Positions 19,701 through 25,185 of a stretch of 25,185 nt of DNA are shown here, piece by piece. The notes under the pieces were generated by a model. It was not told where the DNA came from, did no database searches, and saw only the letters and a program-made list of their open reading frames with translations. The stretch is from positions 1,668,402 to 1,693,586 of the forward strand of contig FN649733.1 in NCBI GenBank assembly GCA_000310025.1. The letters are read 5' to 3'. Both the position numbers and the translations under genes were made by a program. Positions within the stretch are counted from its first letter, which is position 1; the number at the start of each line of letters is the position of its first letter. The DNA comes from Ectocarpus siliculosus (taxonomy: Eukaryota > Sar > Phaeophyceae > Ectocarpales > Ectocarpaceae).

Positions 19701-19909
19701 CGCCTCGCGGGCAGCAACAAACCCCCGGTGCCGCTGCCGCCGCCGCCGCCGCTTCCGCTCGCGGCTAGTGGTTCGCCGCCGAGTTCGTCCTGGCGCTGCT
19801 GTTGTCCGTGCTGGTCCGTGCCAAACCTAAAGCGGTCTGTCGCAGCCGCTGGTCCCTTTTCCGACCCGTCTCGATGATGATCAAGGGAGGGTTCCTCCCC
19901 CGGAGGCAT
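13589..19909 (-). CDS. Nucleotide-sugar transporter-like protein (TPT/NST family, GDP-fucose transporter type)
   Basis: Exons on the minus strand: 19909-19144, 18046-17904, 16999-16823, 16395-16274, 15186-15008, 14789-14661, 14305-14202 and 13792-13589. Their sum is 1824 nt, 607 residues plus stop, with every junction in phase. Residues 257-584 give about ten hydrophobic helices in the drug/metabolite transporter arrangement. Family-like landmarks: VVAFWASHTCSVYATKALL (TM1), LITWFQCLVS (TM2), NACLGVVNASFFQVARALTL (TM3-TM4), GVMASLLTAAYT (TM6), and VTYVTNRNASVILVP, which resembles the LTFYNNVNA motif of SLC35C1. Known of the family: antiporters that exchange sugar nucleotides for nucleoside monophosphate across Golgi or ER membranes. 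GDP-fucose is a reasonable guess for a fucan-making alga, but substrate cannot be read from sequence. Plastid phosphate translocators are relatives, but no transit peptide is visible. The 255-residue N-terminal extension is atypical. Confidence 0.85.
13834..13864 (+). repeat. TTG trinucleotide repeat next to the transporter exon 8 acceptor
   Basis: About nine TTG units with one CTG interruption, in the last intron of the transporter gene. On the sense strand it is CAA/CAG, and the CAG forms the alternative acceptor at 13841-13843. Confidence 0.85.
13934..14126 (+). repeat. GA/GACA-rich simple repeat of about 190 nt
   Basis: Interrupted GA, GAGACA and GAGACACA units in the last transporter intron (13793-14201). 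On the sense strand it is a long pyrimidine-rich CT/TGTC tract. It opens frames on both strands with Arg/Glu or Ser/Leu repeats; these are not genes. Confidence 0.9.
14202..14305 (-). CDS. Transporter exon 7 (TM8)
   Basis: Acceptor TATTTTTCAG supplies two bases to complete Asp506; donor TTG|GTGAGA is phase 0. It encodes STIILAAMATLLPAVAGVCT and the polar end MWQAQARLGARGL, matching the TM8 region of the family in length. Confidence 0.8.
14661..14789 (-). CDS. Transporter exon 6 (TM7)
   Basis: Acceptor TTTTTTGGTTCCAG, donor G|GTGAGG, phase 1 in and 1 out. It encodes REAWRVTYVTNRNASVILV and PVAVYVGM, equivalent to the substrate-lining LTFYNNVNA...LP segment of GDP-fucose transporters, then a polar loop GDPNDFAGDPF. 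Confidence 0.85.
14847..14993 (+). repeat. Compound CAA/CAG trinucleotide repeat filling a transporter intron
   Basis: CAA units alternate with two similar blocks of about seven CAG units followed by GAA and more CAA. The tract makes up about two thirds of the 218-nt intron between transporter exons 5 and 6 (14790-15007), reading (GTT)n/(GCT)n in the sense direction. Confidence 0.95.
15008..15186 (-). CDS. Transporter exon 5 (TM5 and TM6)
   Basis: Acceptor CCTGTTTTCAG; its first base completes Gly403. It encodes LLLPCVLCMVGFSLGV (TM5), a polar loop, then MGVMASLLTAAYT (TM6). The donor G|GTGGGT is phase 1, matched by exon 6. Without splicing, translation runs into a poly-Cys frame from the adjacent trinucleotide repeat. 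Confidence 0.85.
16109..16216 (+). repeat. Two imperfect 31-nt direct repeats
   Basis: Copies at 16109-16139 and 16186-16216 both begin TGTGCCC and share the core GGCGCTAT.CAG, with roughly seven mismatches. They lie in the intron between transporter exons 4 and 5. Function unknown. Confidence 0.45.
16274..16395 (-). CDS. Transporter exon 4 (TM3 and TM4)
   Basis: Acceptor GAGAACAG, donor GG|GTGAGC (phase 2). It encodes LASVLFSLAVFADNACLGV then NASFFQVARALTLPFVTVM. The N.CL..V..SF..VAR.LT pattern is among the most diagnostic segments of the nucleotide-sugar transporter family and anchors the gene call. Confidence 0.9.
16515..16540 (+). repeat. CCCA tetranucleotide repeat
   Basis: About six CCCA units in the intron between transporter exons 3 and 4. 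Confidence 0.85.
16726..16765 (+). repeat. AAC trinucleotide repeat, about 13 units
   Basis: An uninterrupted AAC tract in the intron between transporter exons 3 and 4, (GTT)n on the sense strand, about 60 nt past the exon 3 donor. Confidence 0.95.
16823..16999 (-). CDS. Transporter exon 3 (end of TM2 and a loop)
   Basis: Phase 0 at both ends (acceptor CACACAG, donor GTG|GTGAGA), 59 residues. CLVSFVLVLSLGTLGD completes TM2. The remaining 40 residues form a loop rich in Gly, Leu and Ala (ALPPNALLGGWNSKSLLGG) leading to TM3. Confidence 0.8.
17904..18046 (-). CDS. Transporter exon 2 (TM1 and start of TM2)
   Basis: Encodes residues 257-303: TM1 (SRFLSVVAFWASHTCSVYAT), a short Lys/Arg loop, then VVLITWFQ, a typical TM2 opening. 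The acceptor is AAGTAG after a pyrimidine tract; an acceptor 3 nt earlier (start 18049) would add one residue. Donor CAG|GTTCGG is phase 0. Confidence 0.85.
18378..18425 (+). repeat. CAC/AAC trinucleotide tract
   Basis: Interrupted CAC, GAC and AAC units in the first transporter intron, GTG/GTT on the sense strand. Confidence 0.75.
19144..19909 (-). CDS. Transporter exon 1 (low-complexity N-terminal extension)
   Basis: ATG at 19909 to an ACA|GTGAGC donor, 255 codons plus one base. The sequence is hydrophilic and biased to Gly, Ser, Arg and Pro, with Gly runs near residues 50-62 and 210-225, a Ser/Glu/Asp-rich segment near 170-190, and no helix that could span a membrane. In-frame Met249 (19165) lies just before TM1. 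Starting there would give about 359 residues, the usual family length. The long open frame favours coding, but which start is used is open. Confidence 0.65.
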
Positions 19910-20983
19910 TTGACGGCGGTGGCTGTCCGATTCCGCCCGAGACAGAATAGATTGTACAGCTCACAGCTCCGACCAAAACTCGAGTTGTCTTGGCACTCGC
20001 TTTCTGTGACACCCGCGATTGCCCCCCGAAAAGGGACTGTTAATCAATCCCCGAATCCAGCCCCTACCCCTCTCCGAACGGGGCCGTAGCTGGTGCCCCC
20101 CGGCCGAAGAACACGGTTCTCCACGAGGCGGGGCAGGTATGTCAGCATGGGTTTGCGACGGTCATGCTTTTTGAGACCACCACCGCACTCTGCGCTGCTG
20201 CTGTATAATAGCGCCACCGACCCGTGTTTTCGAAGAAACCCTGCTGATACTGTTTCAGGGCCAGGGCACTGCTCTTCTGCGGTTGTGGTTGATTGTTGAT
20301 TGATCCCCGTCGGTGACAGCAGACATGGGGGCACGCGGGTACACGCAGCGGGGAAAGTCATTGCATGCTGTACTTTTGTACACAGATCGGGTGAATATAT
20401 TGTATTGTAGATCACAATCAGCGAGCTTCGACTATCGACACTCTCTATTGTACTGATGTCGAACGAGCAGCGTGGTACGACGCACTACTGTCGGCAACAA
20501 CATAATGAAAAAGCGACCAAGGGCAGACGCTCGTTATGTCTGGTGCCACTTCACACCGACGCCTGTGAACGCCCCACAGAAACAACCAGCGAGAGAGCGA
20601 GCTGGCCAACAAGAACAACACCATTGTCCACGTAGGTGTGTGTGACGATGCAATGTACTTCCCCGAATGTGTGCGTGCATCAACGCCAGGCAGAAGGGAT
20701 TTTGGCCTGTCTCACCAGGTAGTAGAGTAGAGGGCAATGCCTTGGTGCCTCGAGCCAGAAGCCAAAGCCGCTATCGCACGTACGCACCAGACAGCACAGA
20801 GCACAGAGCACAGCTAACGCTTGGTCGGTCTAATGACCCGCGCCCCGTCCCCCCCCGTGAATTTCTCAATCACGGAGCCCCGTTCTCCGATCTTGACAGT
20901 GCCGCCGCCGACTCGCACAACCTCTGCCTCTGCATACTTTACCTCACAGCTGCAAATTGCCCAGGCACAAACGCACAAGCTCG
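19910..20983. promoter_or_regulatory. Divergent intergenic region, presumed promoters of transporter and hydrolase
   Basis: 1074 nt separate the two start codons, which point away from each other, so both promoters should be here. A/T-rich spots occur near 20203-20212 (TATAATA) and 20394-20408 (ATATATTGTATTG), but neither sits at a position that lets me assign it. No conserved coding sequence was seen. Confidence 0.45.
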
Positions 20984-21172
20984 ATGTCTGCCTTGGCTAG
21001 AGCGGCTCCTCGGCTATCCACTCTTCGTTTTCCCGCCTTTGCGACAGGCTTTGCTCCGCACAGCAACAACAGCCGCGGTGCTCGGACCTCTGCTACAGCT
21101 AAAGCAGCAGTTGCGGCCATGTCCACCCGGGGCGATGTCACTTCGCCGTGCCTCAACTCTAAGGGAGAACCG
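20984..21172 (+). CDS. HIBCH: HIBCH exon 1 (mitochondrial targeting peptide)
   Basis: ATG at 20984 to CCG|GTGAGC, 63 codons, phase 0. Encodes [19 protein letters not shown] and an Ala/Ser/Arg-rich stretch without acidic residues until Asp51. No homology is expected here; the assignment rests on phase, composition and position upstream of exon 2. A second in-frame Met46 (21119) could start a shorter form. Confidence 0.75.
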
Positions 21173-24100
21173 GTGAGCGCACAGACAAGGACCGCGAGCG
21201 TAGAGACTCGTCGGCAGTTTGTGCTCGAGCGCGGGAGCAGCGCAAAACGTGGAGCCTGGCACACCTTGTGCCGCGCACACCATCTCATCTCATCGACAAC
21301 ACAATGCATGCATTGTTGTTGATCTTCCCGCACTTGAACGGCACCCACATGTTTCCCCGGAACTTGCGAGACCCCCGCACAACCGCGGCTGGTGTTACCC
21401 TTAAACGCAACAGCAGTAGTCCAGGTATCCTGCAGGCATTGCTTAGGATTTTCTCCGGGTGGTCTGCCTGAATTTCGAAAACCTCTTGCTTGGAGAGCAG
21501 AGAGTGGATCCTTCCGCGGCGGTTCTTTTTCGGTACTACAGCTGTAGCATGCAATCTCTCCGACCTCTGGTGTCATTCCGGGAGAATCTGCAGCAGTCGT
21601 CGTGTCGTTGTGCCGCGAGAGAGAGCGGGCTGCTGCTCTTGTGGCCGGGTAGACAACGCACCACGCTGAGGCGCGTCATGCTGATGCCGTGCAAGCACCG
21701 CATGTGCTCGAACACTTGTTTAGTTTAGAGTGTCGTCGATGGCGTTACAGCACTAATCCCCTCTGACGTCCTATTTGCTGCAGCATGTACTTCCCCCGGT
21801 GAATCTCGGGGAGATGTACCACAAGCACATACAAGTCGATGCGACGAAACCCCTGTTTGCGGCGGCACAAGTTCAGCCGTCTGGACACTTTGAGAGTCGT
21901 GAGGGGTGCCAATGGAAAGCAAGGCCTGACTTGGAACCATGTCGTTTGCACAGGCCTCTCCGCGCCAATTCTCCGCGTGCAGAGCGGCATGTTTCGGCCA
22001 CGAGCGTGCCGTGCGATAGACGGTCAACAGATCGAGAGTCGGTGACCACCTCTTGCGCATTTTTCTCATTGTCACGTGATCATGCGTCTATACACCTTCG
22101 TGGATGAACTGAAGACATGCCCCCCACCACCCCCGACCACCCCCCACCCCCCCTGAAAGCCATCACCCCCGGGTGAATTTGCGTGCCGATTCGAGCGAGG
22201 GCATGCGTCCAAGCCAAGAAAACGGGTCGCTCGGGAGGACACTCTCGGCGACACGCTCCGAGCTTTCCAGTCTTGTCAACAAGCATCAGCATTCCTTCCT
22301 CGATTTTGTTCTTATTTCCGGGTCAAGGACGTATCCATCCCATCTTCGCAAGCGCGCTTGGGGAGTACCGCAGAGGTACCAGGACTTACCTCCCCTGTGG
22401 TCCGCCATACCCCCCCCCCCCCCCCCAGGAAATCACGCTGGAGAGAAGGGGCGAGGCGGGGAGTGTGGCGTGGTTGACCCTCAACAAACCTGAGAAGCTG
22501 AACGCGCTGAGCTTGACCATGGTCCGGGGGATGTCGGCAGCTATCGAAGAGCACTGGTCGGTGAGGAACAAGGCGCCAAAAAAACGGGAAAATATCCTTG
22601 CGTGTCGAACTCATCATACCGCCGAGGCTGCCGCTGGTTGTTTCTGTCCTATTGTGTGTGTGTTACCGTCGGTTACGATGATGGTGGCCCTCCCCAAGAA
22701 GGTGTAGAGGCAGGATCCTTCAAGTCGGGAAGCCGATACCCAGCGGCGGGACGATTTCCATCAGAGTGTGTCACGCCTATTTCTGACTAAATAGTCGTTC
22801 GTCGGAGGCTTGGCGCGCGGTAGGACTACAGTCTGTCGTTTTTTTTGGCCCAGGTATTTCCCGGTGCCCCTCTAAACAAACAGCCTGGTCGAGGAGGTCG
22901 CAGAGACACCAGAGAGATGACGGCTTTCGTGTGTGGGAAAACAGAACCCACGGCTGTTTCGACCCCTCGTTCGCGACATGCTACAACCAAGGATCCGGTT
23001 GACGTTTTGAGTTGCGAACTTGGTTTCCGTGTGACCACGACTCACGCACGCCGTCTAGTGGATTTGCTCGACAAGTTGGTTAATTGTGCCCGGTGCCACG
23101 TGGTTTTTTTTTCTTTGGTGTACATTGCAACCCTTGTCCTTGGGTTTCGCTGCTTTTGTCGTTGCTGTGGGGAAGGCACACAGCATCGTGTCGCCGCGCG
23201 ACCTATTCGGCAAGCGTGTGAATTTTGCCGGCAGGACAAAACATTCGTAATGGTTCCGCTCGTGTCGCTTTCTGTTGCAATGGTATGTGCGGTAGGTGGA
23301 CCAAGTCCCGAAGCTGCTGGTTCTCCGAGGATCTGGAGGAAAGGCGTTTTGCGCGGGCGGGGACGTCAAGGCTGTCGCTCAATCGTGAGTTTTTTTCACC
23401 AGTGTGCTGGCATCCTGCTGACTAATGCCGCTTGCCTTGGCGTTGGTGGCGAAACCATTTGGCCTCCTTGTACATCCGATACCCCGTGCAATGGGATAGA
23501 GTTTGGAACTTGGTCAAAGACCAAGGGGTGCTGAAATGCTTGTTGGGGATACATCTGAATCAATCAGCAGTAGGTTTTAACAAGGACGGCGGTAGCAAAA
23601 AATTGGGGCGGGCATACTCGTGTCTGCAAGTCGGAGAGTGGTGCCGCTTGGTCGCGAAAACGTCAACACGAGAAACATGAAACAATAAGTGAAACTGCCG
23701 CTGGTCTCACCTTGACGCCCCTTGACGTAGTACCCTTGCTCCTATCACGCTGTAGTACATAGCACCTGTTTTTTTTTCGTGCACTTTAGTTTTTGTTTTT
23801 TTGTTTTTTGTTTTGTTGTTTTCGCTTGCGCCGTTGGGATCAGGGAGCGGCGTGGTCTCGGGGTATCCGGCACGTTGAGGCGCGACTTCTTTCGCGAGGA
23901 GTACGTGCTGGACTACCGCCTTGCGGAGATCGCCAAAGAACAGGTGATTTGCTAAAGATACGATTCGCGTGTTGCCAGTTTTTTTTTTGGGGGGGGGAGG
24001 CATTTTGATCCATCCTGGTGGTTTGCCATTGCCAGATTTTAGGTGTTGACAAGAGGGGGAGGGATGTTTTGGCGGGTGGTCTGGCGCTGGCTTGCGCCGC

Positions 24101-25185
24101 TCTGCCTGTCCCGCCCGTCTCTCCGCATCTCATGTTGTCCCTGCCCCCCCCCCCACCCCCGTGTACCCTCCATTCCTGCTACTACACACTGAAAACCACC
24201 CTATTCTTGGGGGCATTTGTCAACCCTCGTCCGCCCCTAACGAACTGTTCTTGCTGTCCGGAACAGGCGCTGCTGTCGTTGTGGGACGGCGTGGTGATGG
24301 GCGGGGGCGTCGGAATATCGGTCCACGGAACGTTCCGCGTGGCGACAGAGACGTCGCTGTTCGCCATGCCCGAGACAGGTGACGAGGACGAAACGAAGCG
24401 GCTTGATCTGAAAAAATGGTTCGGTGGTTCGATGACAGCAGCTGCGGAAGCTGGTCAGTAGGTCTGGAGTCGCTGGTGGTTCGTGGGTTCCTCCGCGAGG
24501 AACAGCATCACGTGTGTAGGCTGTGTGTTATGTTCACTGGTACTACGACACACGTTGTTTTGTGTCAGCGTCCCGCCAATCTAACGGCACGATACCCCTG
24601 TCTCTATCATCATGCATCCACGGTGTCCCCTCGGAAGAGGCTGTACGTTACAGACGCGTCTATGGCCACAAACGCGCGCCGGAGTTCACCTCGATCGAAT
24701 GCGAAACTCGTTGCTGAGATCAAGGTGGCGTGTCACGCGTCTCACCCTCACGCCGCTCTGGTCGCTTCTCGCGTACGCGGTGGTGCAGCCCCCTCGCCAC
24801 GGCGGAGTGAAACCCCACGCACGCCGTCCCGGCTTGGCAGGGAGGGGTGCGTCGGTAATGGAAAACACACACACACTCTCTCCTCCGCGGTGGCAGCTGC
24901 TGGCGATGAATAGTTCATGTTCTTCCCCCCCTTCTCCTCCCTCATCGGTTCTTTCCGCCACCCCCGTCTTTGGCGGGGCCCCGGAACAATTGCGGAACAA
25001 TGGAGATTCACGATATGTTAATGTTCGCAGCAACACCACCACCGCACACACACACACATCCGCCCTCACATTTTATTATGACGGCACCTGGAATTTTTTG
25101 TATGGAACACCCCACAAGATACTGAGTAGAGATCGGAACGATTTTAATGTGAAGACAACAATAACGAAAATCCTCTCCCCCCCCC
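20984..25185 (+). CDS. HIBCH: 3-hydroxyisobutyryl-CoA hydrolase, mitochondrial, 3' partial
   Basis: Exons 20984-21172, 22429-22560, 23296-23384, 23844-23943 and 24267-24378 encode residues 1-207. All introns are GT-AG and in phase; the gene continues past the right edge. Known role: hydrolyses 3-hydroxyisobutyryl-CoA to 3-hydroxyisobutyrate in valine breakdown, a crotonase-fold enzyme. Diagnostic segments: [38 protein letters not shown] (oxyanion Gly near residues 128-129), [34 protein letters not shown] and SLFAMPET. Glu206 in MPET corresponds to the catalytic Glu of human HIBCH. The catalytic Asp, eight residues later in FPDVG, must be in the next exon. FFREEY and VHG.FRVATE separate it from ordinary enoyl-CoA hydratases. 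Residues 1-50 have several Arg and no acidic residue, a typical mitochondrial targeting peptide. Confidence 0.93.
22410..22426 (+). promoter_or_regulatory. Pure poly(C) pyrimidine tract at a 3' splice site
   Basis: Seventeen C in a row, directly followed by the AG of the HIBCH exon 2 acceptor. It takes the place of the usual T-rich tract. Confidence 0.8.
22429..22560 (+). CDS. HIBCH: HIBCH exon 2 (start of crotonase fold)
   Basis: Phase 0 at both ends (donor TCG|GTGAGG). Encodes [20 protein letters not shown] and [19 protein letters not shown], the first beta strands and the NRP..LNAL-type motif. Its acceptor is preceded by 17 consecutive C. Confidence 0.92.
23296..23384 (+). CDS. HIBCH: HIBCH exon 3 (oxyanion-hole segment)
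   Basis: Acceptor TGCGGTAG, donor TC|GTGAGT (two bases of Ser137). Encodes [12 protein letters not shown] then [17 protein letters not shown]. The KAFCAGGD motif supplies the first oxyanion-hole backbone and is near-invariant in the family. Confidence 0.95.
23844..23943 (+). CDS. HIBCH: HIBCH exon 4 (FFREEY segment)
   Basis: Acceptor GGGATCAG; its first base completes Ser137. Encodes [20 protein letters not shown] and KEQ; donor CAG|GTGATT, phase 0. FFREEY is characteristic of 3-hydroxyisobutyryl-CoA hydrolases. Confidence 0.93.
24267..24378 (+). CDS. HIBCH: HIBCH exon 5 (MGGGVG and catalytic Glu)
   Basis: Acceptor CCGGAACAG, donor ACAG|GTGACG (phase 1). Encodes [20 protein letters not shown] and [22 protein letters not shown] is the second oxyanion segment; Glu206 of MPET is the catalytic acid position. 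This is the last exon inside the window. Confidence 0.95.
24379..25185 (+). other. Partial HIBCH intron 5
   Basis: At least 807 nt from the exon 5 donor to the window edge. No segment encodes the expected next family block (AIGLFPDVG-like), so the next exon lies beyond the window. It contains CA repeats and ends in a C-run. Confidence 0.7.

Noticed and set aside
21173-22428. Extra HIBCH exons inside the first intron
   Set aside because: Several open frames exist, but none is needed: exons 1 and 2 join in phase 0, and exon 2 begins at the expected first strand of the enzyme.
24416-24913. 165-codon plus-strand frame after HIBCH exon 5
   Set aside because: No resemblance to the next HIBCH block or any family I know; it lies in the partial last intron.

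Overview
The window is nuclear DNA from an intron-rich eukaryote. All three recognisable genes are cut into short exons (about 50-200 nt; one N-terminal exon is longer) by GT-AG introns of about 180-1250 nt. Introns carry long trinucleotide repeats, homopolymer C/G runs and T-rich sense strands. The GC-rich coding style, intron density and a plant/stramenopile-type 7TM-RGS receptor fit a brown alga (Phaeophyceae, Ectocarpus-like). This is inference; no taxon-specific marker is present.

Layout. (1) Minus strand, 6487 down to 456: an 11-exon gene for a seven-transmembrane protein with a cytoplasmic RGS domain, about 460 codons. Every splice junction agrees in phase, but the reading frame holds one TAG at the end of TM4 (4318-4320). 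(2) 6488-11774: about 5 kb with no convincing gene; its right part may be an intron. (3) Minus strand, 12335-11775: an orphan exon-like ORF starting with a likely signal peptide. (4) Minus strand, 19909 down to 13589: an 8-exon drug/metabolite-transporter-superfamily gene, closest in motifs to nucleotide-sugar transporters of the GDP-fucose (SLC35C) type, with an unusual 255-residue low-complexity N-terminal extension. (5) 19910-20983: a divergent intergenic region of about 1.07 kb. (6) Plus strand, 20984 to beyond the right edge: five exons of mitochondrial 3-hydroxyisobutyryl-CoA hydrolase (valine catabolism). The catalytic Glu is inside the window; the catalytic Asp would be in the next, unseen exon.

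The three genes do not form an obvious pathway. They are a G-protein regulator/receptor at the plasma membrane, a Golgi/ER-type sugar-nucleotide carrier, and a mitochondrial branched-chain amino-acid enzyme. The transporter and the hydrolase are divergent neighbours and may share a promoter region. Exon borders were placed by hand from splice consensus, phase and family similarity; no alignment or RNA data were available.
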